A stretch of 64,000 nucleotides of DNA from Hymenobacter properus (GTDB taxonomy: Bacteria > Bacteroidota > Bacteroidia > Cytophagales > Hymenobacteraceae): positions 186,001 through 250,000 of the forward strand of contig NZ_JADQDP010000003.1 of NCBI RefSeq assembly GCF_015694735.1. Reading direction: 5' to 3'. Within the stretch, counting starts at the first letter, position 1. Each line of letters opens with the position of its first letter. This document shows positions 17,705 to 25,893 of this stretch, piece after piece. The notes below the pieces were generated by a model. It was not told where the DNA came from and searched no databases. It saw only the letters and a list, made by a program, of their open reading frames with translations. The position numbers were made by a program, and so were the translations under genes.

Positions 17705-18394
17705 ATGAAACTTCTGCTTCTTCTGCTCCTTCTGGGGCTGCTGCCGCAGTTGGGCGCGGCCCAGGCCTCGTTCAACCCGCGCCTCAAGCACGAGCTGGAC
17801 AGCATCTACGCCGTGGACCAGAAGTGGCGCAGCCTGCTCTTCGACCCGCACCAGCGTTTCCGGCCCGACTCGGTGGCCCGGGCGCTGGGGGTGACGCGCG
17901 AGAGCCTGCCCACTTACATTCCCCAGCAGATGGTGCGCTCGGACTCGGCCAACCGGGTGCGGGTGAAGCAGCTTATCAAGCAGTACGGCTACCCCGGCAA
18001 GTCGCTGGTGGGCGAGCCCACAAACGAGGCGGCGTGGTATGTCATCCAGCATTCCGATGACATCAAGCAATACCTGCCGCTCATTAAAAAGGCCGCTAAT
18101 AAAGGCGAACTGCCCTTTTACCTTTACGCTCAGATGCTGGACCGCCAGCTGATGCGCCAGGGCAAAGAGCAGCTCTACGGCACCCAGGCCATGGGCTACA
18201 ACGTCACAAACCCGGCCACCGGCCGCCGTGAGGGGCAACGGCCCTTTGTGTGGCCCATCCGCGACGCAGCCGACGTGAATGCCCGCCGCCGAAAAGCAGG
18301 TTTCAAGAATACCGTGGAGCAGAATGCCGCCCTAATGGGCATTCCCTACCGGGTGGTGACCCTAAAGGAGGTTGCCCAAATGCCTAAACAATAA
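17705..18394 (+). CDS. DUF6624 domain protein, secreted
   Basis: 229 aa. A strong signal peptide (MKLLLLLLLLGLLPQLGAAQ) sends it across the inner membrane. The mature part carries features I associate with DUF6624: ELDSIYAVDQKWR, QYGYPGKSLVGEPTNEAAWY, VIQHSDDIKQYLPLIKKAA, LDRQLMRQGKEQLYGTQ and WPIRDAADVNARRRKAGF. The family has no assigned activity. It follows the M50-like gene by 10 nt and precedes elaA by 12 nt, so these three genes are probably one transcript. Confidence 0.8.
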   Translation: MKLLLLLLLLGLLPQLGAAQASFNPRLKHELDSIYAVDQKWRSLLFDPHQRFRPDSVARALGVTRESLPTYIPQQMVRSDSANRVRVKQLIKQYGYPGKSLVGEPTNEAAWYVIQHSDDIKQYLPLIKKAANKGELPFYLYAQMLDRQLMRQGKEQLYGTQAMGYNVTNPATGRREGQRPFVWPIRDAADVNARRRKAGFKNTVEQNAALMGIPYRVVTLKEVAQMPKQ

Positions 18395-18405
18395 CTCGTT
18401 TCAAG

Positions 18406-18855
18406 ATGACCATCCGCTGGCACTGCATCGCCTTTGAATCGTTTCCGCCCCTCATCCTCTACGACGTATTGCGCCTGCGCTCCGAGGTATTTGTGGTGGA
18501 GCAAAACTGCGTTTACCAGGATATTGACCGCCAGGACCCCGACGCCTACCACTTGCTGGGCTACAACGAAGCCGGCGAGCTGGCCGCCTACGCCCGCCTC
18601 TTCGACGCGGGCAAGTGCTACACTGAGGCCAGCATCGGCCGCGTCATTGTGGCGCCGGCGTTCCGGCAATATGGGCTGGGCCGCGAGCTGATGCGCCAGG
18701 CCCTGTTGCATTCTGACACCCTGTTTGGCCCACAACCCAACAAAATCGGCGCACAGCAGCATCTGGAGGCGTTTTACAACGGTTTCGGCTACGAGCAGTG
18801 CGGGCCGATGTACGTGGAAGACGGCATTCCGCACATTCCGATGCGGCGGGCGTAG
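18406..18855 (+). CDS. elaA: ElaA-family GNAT acetyltransferase
   Basis: 149 aa. A cytoplasmic GNAT-fold protein matching ElaA: the N-terminal LYDVLRLRSEVFVVEQNCVY with the following DIDRQDPDAYHLLGY is diagnostic, then IGRVIVAPAFRQYGLGRELM carries the acetyl-CoA loop (QYGLGR). The C-terminal QQHLEAFYNGFGYEQCGPMY, with VEDGIPHIPM, completes the family pattern. The substrate of ElaA proteins is not established. The start is ATG 18406, 12 nt after the DUF6624 stop. Confidence 0.9.
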   Translation: MTIRWHCIAFESFPPLILYDVLRLRSEVFVVEQNCVYQDIDRQDPDAYHLLGYNEAGELAAYARLFDAGKCYTEASIGRVIVAPAFRQYGLGRELMRQALLHSDTLFGPQPNKIGAQQHLEAFYNGFGYEQCGPMYVEDGIPHIPMRRA

Positions 18856-18915
18856 CCAAATAATTGGGAATTGCGTATTTCGCACTCCCTTACCGCCGGT
18901 CTTATTTCCACGTTT

Positions 18916-20391
18916 ATGCCCGCCCCTGCTTCGGACCTGTTGTCCGTTTTTAGTGCCCTGCCCAGCGCCTGCGTGCTGCTCTCGCCCGGGTTTGTGATTG
19001 AAGCGGCCAGCGACAGCTTCGTGGCCGTGTCGGGCACGCCGCGCGCCGACATGCTGGGCCGCTACCTGTTCGACGTTTTTCCCGACAACCCCACCGACCC
19101 CACGGCCCATTCCGTGGCCGAAGTGCGGGCGGCGCTGGAACGCGTCCTGGCCACCGGCCAGCCCAACGAGCTGCCCGCGCAACGCTACGCCCTGCCCGAC
19201 CCCGAGCGCCCCGGCCAATACATCGAACATTACTGGCAGGCTCGCAACACGCCAGTCCTCGACGACCAAGGCCGCGTCACGCACCTTATTCAGACCGTCG
19301 TCAACATCACGGCCGAAACCAATGCGGCCGCGAAGCTACACGATGCACAGGTGCGCGAGCAAGCCGCGCGCGACGCCGCCGACTGGCAACGCGGTGAGCT
19401 GGCCCGCATTTTCGAGCAGGCCCCGGTGGCCATTGCTACTTACCGTGGCCCCAAGTTCATCATCGAAATGGCTAACCCGCTGGTGCTGGCCCTCTGGGAC
19501 CGCACGCCCGAGCAGGCCATTGGCACGCCGCTGTTTGAGCTGCTGCCCGAAATCACCGGCCAGGGTTTTGATGACCTGCTGAACCACGTGATGGCCACCG
19601 GCGAAAACCACGTGGCCAAGGAAATGCTGTCCACCATTGTGCGCAACGGCAAGCCCGAGTCGGTGTACTGGGACTTCGTGTATTTGCCGCTGCGCGAAGA
19701 CGACGGCACCATCACGGGCGCCATGGTGGTGGCCACCGAGGTGAGCGAGCAGGTGCGCGCCCGCCAGCAAATCCAGGACCTGAACAGCCAGCTCGCGGCC
19801 CTGAACCGTGCCCTGCACGAAAGCAACGCGGAGCTGCTGGCCAACCAGGAAGAGGTGCTCAAAGTGCAGCAACTACTGGAAGGCAACGTGGCCGAGCGCA
19901 CCAAGCAACTGCAAACCGCCCTGGCCGAGGCCGAGCAGCACCGCGCCCACGCCGCCCAGCAGCAGCTCTTGCTGAGCCAGATTCTGGGGCAGGTGCCGGC
20001 CGGCATTGCCACGCTCACCGGCCCTGAGCACCGTTTTTCGTTCGTGAACGAGCACTACCAGACGCTGTCGGGCCACCGGGCCCAATTGGGGATGACGGCT
20101 GCCGAGGTATTCCCCGAAGCGGTGGAGCAGGGCTTTATTGGCCTGCTCGACCAAGTGTATGCCACCGGCGAGCCTTTCCAGGGCCGCGATATGCCCATTC
20201 AGCTCACCAACCCCTCCACCGGCCAGCAAACCAACCACTATTTCGATTTCAGCTACCAGCCCCTGCGCAACGAGCAGGGCCAAACGTTGGGCATCCTCGC
20301 CTTCGTCGTCGAGGTCACTGACAAAGCCCTGGCCCAGCAGCACGCCGAAACGCTGCGCGCCCAATTGCAAAACGGGCAAGGCGCGGCCTAA
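18916..20391 (+). CDS. PAS-domain protein without an output domain
   Basis: 491 aa from ATG 18916. Three PAS domains in series: about 8-135 (SPGFVIEAASDSFVAVSGTP), about 160-285 (RIFEQAPVAIATYRGPKFII) and about 355-480 (QILGQVPAGIATLTGPEHRF). A coiled coil of about 65 residues (DLNSQLAALNRALHESNAEL and the following LEGNVAERTKQLQTALAEAE region) separates the second and third. The protein ends right after the third PAS with QQHAETLRAQLQNGQGAA; there is no HisKA, HATPase, GGDEF or HTH. Its third PAS resembles PAS 5 of the kinase at 53205-57443. It is either a stand-alone sensor acting in trans or a kinase that lost its 3' part. Confidence 0.85.
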   Translation: MPAPASDLLSVFSALPSACVLLSPGFVIEAASDSFVAVSGTPRADMLGRYLFDVFPDNPTDPTAHSVAEVRAALERVLATGQPNELPAQRYALPDPERPGQYIEHYWQARNTPVLDDQGRVTHLIQTVVNITAETNAAAKLHDAQVREQAARDAADWQRGELARIFEQAPVAIATYRGPKFIIEMANPLVLALWDRTPEQAIGTPLFELLPEITGQGFDDLLNHVMATGENHVAKEMLSTIVRNGKPESVYWDFVYLPLREDDGTITGAMVVATEVSEQVRARQQIQDLNSQLAALNRALHESNAELLANQEEVLKVQQLLEGNVAERTKQLQTALAEAEQHRAHAAQQQLLLSQILGQVPAGIATLTGPEHRFSFVNEHYQTLSGHRAQLGMTAAEVFPEAVEQGFIGLLDQVYATGEPFQGRDMPIQLTNPSTGQQTNHYFDFSYQPLRNEQGQTLGILAFVVEVTDKALAQQHAETLRAQLQNGQGAA

Positions 20392-20405
20392 CAGCACAGC
20401 ATAAA

Positions 20406-20507
20406 AAAATCGTCATGCTGAGCGCAGCCGAAGCAGCTCTACCGGGGAAGTAAATGATTACTCTCGCAGTAGAGATGCTTCGGCTGCGCTCAGCATGACG
20501 TTTTTAT
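20406..20507. repeat. Variant family A palindromic element (copy A3)
   Basis: Arms 20406-20442 and 20469-20507 contain GTCATGCTGAGCGCAGCCGA followed by AGCAGCTCT or AGCATCTCT. The bases flanking the shared core (TGCT / AGCA) differ from A and B copies but remain complementary to each other. It lies between two convergent genes, 14 nt after the PAS gene stop. Confidence 0.92.
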
Positions 20508-20524
20508 AGTCAGCCAACGGCGCT

Positions 20525-21229
20525 TTACACTGCGCAGCCGTCCGGCCCGCAGGCGTCACCGTCGCCCAGTGAAACCAGGGCTGGTTTGGCGGACTTGAAC
20601 TCCTCGTACACCTTTTCCAGCACCTCGGCAAACAGCTCGCTGGGCTGCGCGCCCGACACGGCGTACTTGTCTTCAAACACGAAAAAGGGCACGCCACGCA
20701 CGTTGATTTGCTGGGCGTGGTACTCGTCGAGCCGCACGGCTTCGGCATAGGTACCAGCCGTGAGGGCTTCGCGGATTTCAGTGGCATCGAGGCCCACTTC
20801 GGCACCTAATTTCACCAGCGTCTCCAGGTCGTTCAGGTTCTGGCCTTCGGTGTAGTAGGCGGCAAACAGGCGCTCCTTGGTGGCGTCCTGCCGGCCGTGG
20901 TGGGCACCGAGGTGAATAAGCTGGTGCGCCAGGAAGGTATTGGCCGGAATGGCTCGGTCGAAGTCGTAAGCCAGCCCCACTTCCTTAGCTACGCCGGTCA
21001 TGTAGTCGTTCATGCGGCGGCCTTCGGCGGGCGACACGCCCTTCTTTTTGGCTAGGTGTTCATGGATGGTGAGGCCGGGCGTAGGTTCAAAATTGGGGTC
21101 TAGCTCGAAGCTGTGCCACACCACCTCCACTTCGTCGCGATGCGCGAAGCCTTTCAGCGCATTCTCAAACTTGCGCTTGCCCACGTAGCAAAAAGGGCAA
21201 ACTACGTCGGACCAGATTTCAACTTTCAT
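20525..21229 (-). CDS. DsbA-family (FrnE-like) thiol oxidoreductase
   Basis: 234 aa from ATG 21229 (MKVEIWSDVVCPFCYVGKRK). It is a cytoplasmic thioredoxin-fold protein with the CPFC redox motif at residues 11-14 and no signal peptide. The long helical insertion (GVSPAEGRRMNDYMTGVAKE, TFLAHQLIHLGAHHGRQDAT) and the cis-Pro region VRGVPFFVFEDKYAVSGAQP are typical of FrnE/2-hydroxychromene-isomerase-like DsbA proteins. The C-terminal extension GDACGPDGCAV holds a CGPDGC pair seen in some FrnE members. It may reduce or isomerise disulfides under oxidative stress; the substrate is unknown. Confidence 0.9.
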   Translation of the reverse strand: MKVEIWSDVVCPFCYVGKRKFENALKGFAHRDEVEVVWHSFELDPNFEPTPGLTIHEHLAKKKGVSPAEGRRMNDYMTGVAKEVGLAYDFDRAIPANTFLAHQLIHLGAHHGRQDATKERLFAAYYTEGQNLNDLETLVKLGAEVGLDATEIREALTAGTYAEAVRLDEYHAQQINVRGVPFFVFEDKYAVSGAQPSELFAEVLEKVYEEFKSAKPALVSLGDGDACGPDGCAV

Positions 21230-21347
21230 AATGCAATAGCCAGGTGAATTGATGTAGCTACAACAATTATATGCTGCCAAAAAGTTTGTCAATGAGCTAA
21301 ACAAGCCCGTCACTTTACCACAGCAGTAATTGATTCACTATTGAAGT

Positions 21348-21377
21348 AAAGGTGCTTCGCTGGCGCACTGCATGACG
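21348..21377. repeat. Degenerate solo arm of the palindromic element family
   Basis: AAGGTGCTTCGCTGGCGCAC and then TGCATGACG resembles a right arm of family A (AAGGTCCTTCGCTGCGCTCA...GATGAC) with several changes. No partner arm is nearby. It may be a decayed copy. Confidence 0.45.
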
Positions 21378-21388
21378 CGGCTGAGGCC

Positions 21389-21889
21389 TTACATCGTCGC
21401 CTCAGCTTTGGCGTTCACGCGCTGAATGGCAATTTCATTTAGAATCTCGTCGGTGCGCTTTTCCTCTTCCAGCGTTTGGCGTAGCAGTTCGCAGGCCTGC
21501 GTCATGCCCAGGTCTTCGGTCATGCGCACAGCGGTGCCGTAGCAGGCAATTTCGAAGTGCTCCATTTTTTGGGCTGCCGCGATGAGCATGGCGTCCAGCA
21601 CCTGGGGCGTGGCTTCCTTACGCAGCAGCTTTTCCACATCGGCCAGCATGCCCTGAATCCCGGAGCACACCTCGCGGCTGGGCTTGAGGTCCATGGCCGT
21701 CATAATTTCTTCGAGGCGGGCTATCTGGCGCTGGGTTTCGGTGCCGTGTTTCTTGAAAGCAGCCTTGAGTTGGGGTTCGGTAGCGCTTTCGACAAGGGTA
21801 GTCAGGCCTTCGAGGGCTTGGGTTTCGGCGCTGTACATCATCTGGATGTCGTGTGCCAACAGGTCGCGCATGGTTTTCAACTGGTTCAT
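21389..21889 (-). CDS. YciE/YciF-type ferritin-like protein (DUF892)
   Basis: 166 aa, all helical. The DUF892 pattern is clear: LKTMRDLLAHDIQMMYSAET at the N-terminus, KHGTETQRQIARLEEIMTAM, the MEHFEIACYGTAVRMTEDLG helix, and LLRQTLEEEKRTDEILNEIA. The Glu/His positions in these four helices form a di-iron-type site as in ferritin-like proteins. YciE/YciF homologues are stress-induced cytoplasmic proteins; their reaction is not established. The start is ATG 21889. It is transcribed in the same direction as the DsbA-like gene, 159 nt upstream of it. Confidence 0.88.
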   Translation of the reverse strand: MNQLKTMRDLLAHDIQMMYSAETQALEGLTTLVESATEPQLKAAFKKHGTETQRQIARLEEIMTAMDLKPSREVCSGIQGMLADVEKLLRKEATPQVLDAMLIAAAQKMEHFEIACYGTAVRMTEDLGMTQACELLRQTLEEEKRTDEILNEIAIQRVNAKAEATM

Positions 21890-22241
21890 TGGAAAGGGAA
21901 TAAGGGTGGAAAGGAAAAGCAGATAAGAAGCCGCGAGGCATCGGCTTAGCGCGGAACCGCATCAAGGAGAACCAAGGGCCGCAAGCCACTAGACTCAACA
22001 GTAACACACTGGCCTACAAGCACAAGCTGATTAGGCTACGCCCGCCCATTCTTCGGGTTCCGGAGGAGCTTTCGAGAACTTTCGCTATCAGTAGCTTTAA
22101 TTTTCTGCGGCGCAGCTTGCCGCCATTCAGCCTGGGCCAATGGAGCAAGACGCGTAACATTCGGCCGCACGGCACAGTTAGCACCCCTGGCGCCAAGCCC
22201 GAACGGGCAGGCTTGCCTTTCATTTTACTTCTCCCCTTCTC
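21890..22241. other. 352-bp intergenic region between divergent genes
   Basis: It lies between the starts of the DUF892 gene (minus) and the aldo/keto reductase (plus), so both promoters should be here. A basic short frame on the minus strand (22014-22253) has no family resemblance and overlaps the reductase start, so I do not call it. I see no clear motif or repeat. Confidence 0.5.
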
Positions 22242-23243
22242 ATGGAATTTCAAGAATTAGGCAACTCCGGCGTTCGTGTTTCGCGCATCACCTTTGGCAG
22301 CTGGGCGGCCGGCGGCTGGATGTGGGGCGGCACCGAGCAGAACGACGCCGTGGGCGCCATCCGGGCCAGCTACGACCTGGGCGTGACCAGCATCGACACC
22401 GCGCCGGTGTACGGCATGGGCTTCAGCGAGGAAATTGTGGGCGAAGCCATCAAGGGCCTGCCGCGCGACAAGGTGCAGATTCTGACCAAATTTGGCATGC
22501 GCTGGGACCTGGCCAAGGGCGACTTCGCCATGAAAACCAAGGACAACCAGGGCCACGACCTCGACGTGTACAAGTACGCCGGCCGCGACAGCATCATCAA
22601 AGAGTGCGAGGACAGCCTGCGCCGCCTCGGCACCGACTACATCGACCTCTACCAGCAGCACTGGCCCGACGTGACCACGCCCATCGACGAAACCATGGAG
22701 GCCCTGAGCCGCCTCGTGGAGCAGGGCAAGGTGCGCGCTGGCGGCGTGAGCAACTACTCGGTGGCCCAGATGCAGGAAGCGGAAAGAACCATCAACCTCG
22801 CCTCCAACCAAGTGCCCTACAGCATGGTGCGGCGCGACATTGAGGCCGATGTGGTGCCCTACTGCATCGAGCACAACAAGGCCATTCTGGTGTACAGCCC
22901 GCTACAGTTGGGCCTGCTCACCGGCAAGGTGAAGCCGGGCCAGGAGTTTGCCGAGGGCGACTTGCGACGGGGCCACCGCCTGTTCACGCCCGAAAACGTG
23001 CAGCGCGTGAACGCCGTGCTCAACAAAATCCGTCCGCTGGCCGAAACCAAAAACGCCACCCTCGGCCAGCTCGTGCTGCGCTGGACGCTGGCGCAGCCCG
23101 GCATCTCGGTGGCACTGGTGGGCGCCCGCAACCCCGCCCAGGCCGTGCAGAACGCCCGCGCCATGGATTTTCAGCTCACGTTTGAGGAAGTGGACTTCAT
23201 CAACAAGCAGCTGCGCGAGCTGGCCGCTCCGGCGGCGGGCTAG
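22242..23243 (+). CDS. Aldo/keto reductase
   Basis: 333 aa, a cytoplasmic NADPH-dependent (beta/alpha)8 oxidoreductase. The catalytic tetrad is visible: D52 and Y57 in SIDTAPVYGMGFSEEIVGEA, K83 in ILTKFGMRW and H140 in DLYQQHWPD. The cofactor end is LVLRWTLAQPGISVALVGAR. The family pattern, with the N-terminal LGNSGVRVSRITFGSWAAGG, is closest to bacterial AKRs of the YajO/general stress 69 type. The physiological carbonyl substrate cannot be read from the sequence. It starts at ATG 22242 with a weak upstream SD, as usual in this phylum. Confidence 0.93.
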   Translation: MEFQELGNSGVRVSRITFGSWAAGGWMWGGTEQNDAVGAIRASYDLGVTSIDTAPVYGMGFSEEIVGEAIKGLPRDKVQILTKFGMRWDLAKGDFAMKTKDNQGHDLDVYKYAGRDSIIKECEDSLRRLGTDYIDLYQQHWPDVTTPIDETMEALSRLVEQGKVRAGGVSNYSVAQMQEAERTINLASNQVPYSMVRRDIEADVVPYCIEHNKAILVYSPLQLGLLTGKVKPGQEFAEGDLRRGHRLFTPENVQRVNAVLNKIRPLAETKNATLGQLVLRWTLAQPGISVALVGARNPAQAVQNARAMDFQLTFEEVDFINKQLRELAAPAAG

Positions 23244-23263
23244 GCGCGGGCGGGGCCGTCTTC

Positions 23264-23271
23264 TACCTTTA
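23264..23271 (+). promoter_or_regulatory. Near-consensus -7 box (TACCTTTA) just upstream of the DUF1905 gene
   Basis: TACCTTTA differs from TAnnTTTG at the last base and ends 5 bases before the ATG at 23277. If used, the mRNA would have almost no leader. Confidence 0.4.
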
Positions 23272-23276
23272 CGGCC

Positions 23277-23762
23277 ATGCATACCCCGCTCACTTTCCGT
23301 GCCCAGCTCGAGCCCGGCGGCCCAAGCTTCATGCCCACCCAAACCATTGTGTTGCCCGCCGAGGTGCTGGCGGGCCTGGGCGGCAAGGCCGCCAAGCGCG
23401 TCTTGGTCAGCATTCAGGGGCAGGAGCTGCGGCTGGGGCTGCTGCCGCTGGAAGGCGGCGGGCGCTACCTCATGCTGAACAAGGACGTGTGCCGGGCCGT
23501 GGGCATCGAGTTGGGCCAGTGGCTGGACGTGGCCATTGCGCCCGACCCCAACCCCGACCACGTGGACCTGCCCGACGAGTTGGCCGAGGCCCTGGCCGCC
23601 TGGCCCGAGGCCGAAGCCGCCTTTCAGCGCTACAGCGGCGCCCACCGCCGCGCCATGGCCCGGCTGGTGGCCGAGGCTAAACAAACAGAAACCCGCGCCC
23701 GCCGCGCCGTGACACTCACGGAACGACTGGCGCGGGGCCTGCACCCGTTTCGGGGTGATTGA
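23277..23762 (+). CDS. DUF1905/YdeI (OmdA) domain protein
   Basis: 161 aa. An N-terminal DUF1905 beta-barrel domain (residues about 1-95: TFRAQLEPGGPSFMPTQTIV, MLNKDVCRAVGIELGQWLDV) is followed by a YdeI/OmpD-associated (OmdA) helical tail (DLPDELAEALAAWPEAEAAF, GAHRRAMARLVAEAKQTETR, TLTERLARGLHP). Proteins of this pair are often annotated as bacteriocin-protection, YdeI type; no biochemical activity is established. There is no signal peptide. It follows the aldo/keto reductase by 33 nt. Confidence 0.85.
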   Translation: MHTPLTFRAQLEPGGPSFMPTQTIVLPAEVLAGLGGKAAKRVLVSIQGQELRLGLLPLEGGGRYLMLNKDVCRAVGIELGQWLDVAIAPDPNPDHVDLPDELAEALAAWPEAEAAFQRYSGAHRRAMARLVAEAKQTETRARRAVTLTERLARGLHPFRGD

Positions 23763-23769
23763 TTAAGAA

Positions 23770-25662
23770 TTAACGCTTTTCGATGCGCTGCACGGTGCTG
23801 CCCGCGGCGGTGCGCACGTGCAGCAGGTAGAGCCCGGCGGGCACGCCCGTGAGGGGCAGTTCCTGCGCCTGGCCACCGGCGAGCGTCGTCGTGAGCACCA
23901 CCTGGCCGGTGAGGTTGGTCAGGCGCACATCGCAGGGTGCGGCGGTGGCGCTCAGGTCCAGCGTGAGCCGGTCGGTGGCCGGGTTGGGGTACAGGTCGAT
24001 GGGCTGATTGGTGGCTTCTACGTGCACGGTGGCTACCTTGGAGTATGCCACAGTACCGTCCAGGTCTACCTGGCGCAGGCGGTAGTAGCTGGTGCCGGCC
24101 AGGGGCTTGGCATCGATGGCAGCGTACACCGTGGCCTGGGTCGAATTGCCCTGGGCCTTGATTTCGGCCACGGCCGTGAAGCCTTCGCCGGTGGTGCTGC
24201 GCTCTACCACAAAAGCCGCGCTGTTGCGCTCAGTAGCCGTGGCCCACTGCAGCTGCACCTTGCCCTTGGCGGCCTGCGCCGAGAAGCGGGTTAGCTCTAC
24301 GGGCAGCGGCGTGGCCAAGCAGAAAGTAGTGGCGCTGCCAATGGTGCCGGCGGCCGTATCGAAGCCGTTGGCGGGGCGCCCGGCGTCGCAGAAATCCAGC
24401 CGACCCGTAGTGCCGAAGGTGCCCGAGTTCACGGAGACTCCCGTGGCGGTGATGCTGCCCCGGAATGGCGCGGCAGGCCCGGTCACGGTGCCAGTGTTGG
24501 TGAAGTCGCCGGTGATGGAAATGGTAGCGCGGCCGTTGTTGAGGGTGCCGTTGTTGGTGAAGCCGCCGCTGGTGGAATTGATTTGCCCGTCGTTGGTGAT
24601 GGTGCCCACGTTCGTAAACGTCGACGGCGAGCCGCTGCCCAGCGGTAGGTTGAGGGTGGCGCCGGCATTGTTGATGATGCTGGCCCCGTAGGGCAACAAC
24701 GACGATTGGTTAATCGACAGCGTGCCGCTGTTCACAAAGGAGGTCACCCCGTTCAGGCCCACAATGGCATTGAAGCTGGCCGTGGCCCCGGCTTGGTTGG
24801 TGAAAACGTTGGGGCCGGTGCTGGGGAAGTTGAAGCCGCCCTTGGTCCAGGCGCCAGCGTTGGTGATGGCCAGTTGGCCGGAGTTGCCGTTGGGCAGGCC
24901 GGTCCAGCTAGCGCCGGCGTTGTTGGTGATGCTAAGCGAGCCGCTGTAGTCAATCTGCCCGCTCCAGGTGCCGCTGTTAGTGATGGCCGTGGTATAGCCG
25001 TTGGCCGTCAGCGTGCCGGCCCAGGTGCCCGCATTCACGAAGGTGAACGTGGGGTTGCCGCTGGGCTGCACCTGCGAGTTCCAGGTGCCCTCGTTGTTTA
25101 CCGTCAGGGGGCCGCTCACGGTCATGTAGGCGTTCCAGATGGCGCCGTTCTTGTTGTTGATGGTGCCGCCCGGCAGGGGCTGAATCTGCGCCGTCCAGTT
25201 CGCATAGTTGTTGATGACAGGGGCCGCCGTAAAATTGCTGCCCACATAGCCTGCCCAGGTTACGCCGGCCGTGTTGCCAGTGCTGCCGTTGTTGATGGTG
25301 GTGGGGGCGTTGAGGAACACGCTCTGGCTCGGGACCGTGCCTTGGTTGTTGAACACCGTGCCCGACGTGCCGCTGTTCACCGTGATGCGCCCGTTGGTGG
25401 AGATGCTGCCGTTGTTGGTGATGACCACGCCGTTGCCCTGGACGGTTATCGTGCCGCCGAAGTTAACGTTGAAGTTGATGGTGAGCTCGTCGCCCGTGTT
25501 CAAAACGAAAGTATTGTTCTTGTCCGGGTTGGCCACAGTATAGCTAGTGGCCCAAACGCTACCAGCCGGTGCAACGAGGACGAACAGCAAGGCTGCCGCC
25601 TTCAGCAACCGCGCGAACGAAGAAAAAGGACGCCCCTGAAGAGAAGTAACAGTTTGCATCAT
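23770..25662 (-). CDS. T9SS-sorted surface protein with repetitive beta-helix-like body
   Basis: About 630 aa from ATG 25662 (a second ATG follows at 25659). A signal peptide with a basic N-region and hydrophobic stretch (LLKAAALLFVLVAPAGSVWA) is cleaved before TSYTVANPDKNNTF. The body (about 50-400) is rich in Asn/Thr/Gly and repeats units like NNAGASW and NSGTWSGQ, suggesting a parallel beta-helix adhesin. A fibronectin-like segment (LQWATATERNSAAFVVERST) and then the type A Por sorting domain (IDLYPNPATDRLTLDLSATA ... GLYLLHVRTAAGSTVQRIEK) end the chain. It is expected on the cell surface or secreted. Function is unknown. Confidence 0.88.
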   Translation of the reverse strand: MMQTVTSLQGRPFSSFARLLKAAALLFVLVAPAGSVWATSYTVANPDKNNTFVLNTGDELTINFNVNFGGTITVQGNGVVITNNGSISTNGRITVNSGTSGTVFNNQGTVPSQSVFLNAPTTINNGSTGNTAGVTWAGYVGSNFTAAPVINNYANWTAQIQPLPGGTINNKNGAIWNAYMTVSGPLTVNNEGTWNSQVQPSGNPTFTFVNAGTWAGTLTANGYTTAITNSGTWSGQIDYSGSLSITNNAGASWTGLPNGNSGQLAITNAGAWTKGGFNFPSTGPNVFTNQAGATASFNAIVGLNGVTSFVNSGTLSINQSSLLPYGASIINNAGATLNLPLGSGSPSTFTNVGTITNDGQINSTSGGFTNNGTLNNGRATISITGDFTNTGTVTGPAAPFRGSITATGVSVNSGTFGTTGRLDFCDAGRPANGFDTAAGTIGSATTFCLATPLPVELTRFSAQAAKGKVQLQWATATERNSAAFVVERSTTGEGFTAVAEIKAQGNSTQATVYAAIDAKPLAGTSYYRLRQVDLDGTVAYSKVATVHVEATNQPIDLYPNPATDRLTLDLSATAAPCDVRLTNLTGQVVLTTTLAGGQAQELPLTGVPAGLYLLHVRTAAGSTVQRIEKR

Positions 25663-25828
25663 AAAAAGAGAAAAATGAACGAAGCAATGATGGCACAAAG
25701 CTACGGCCGTGTTTTACCATGAAGCAAAGTCAAAACCCTTATAAGCAGTCAATTACCCATTAAATACAAATTAAAATATTTAACCTGTTCTCTAAAAATT
25801 TGCACTTATCCAAAATCTACACCATGCA

Positions 25829-25862
25829 AAAGCCCCCGTATGCCGTAGCATCCGGGGGCTTA
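25829..25862 (-). terminator. Intrinsic terminator after the DUF2141 gene
   Basis: The stem AAGCCCCCG / CGGGGGCTT encloses a smaller inner pairing (GATGC / GCAT). It is followed on the minus strand by TTGC. It lies about 32 bases downstream of the DUF2141 stop codon. Confidence 0.65.
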
Positions 25863-25893
25863 CAAAAGCAGTGTTATAACCTGTAAAAGGGGT

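Noticed and set aside
22014..22253. 79-codon basic minus-strand frame overlapping the aldo/keto reductase start
   Set aside because: It would overlap the reductase start and occupy the shared promoter region. It is Arg/Lys-rich without similarity.
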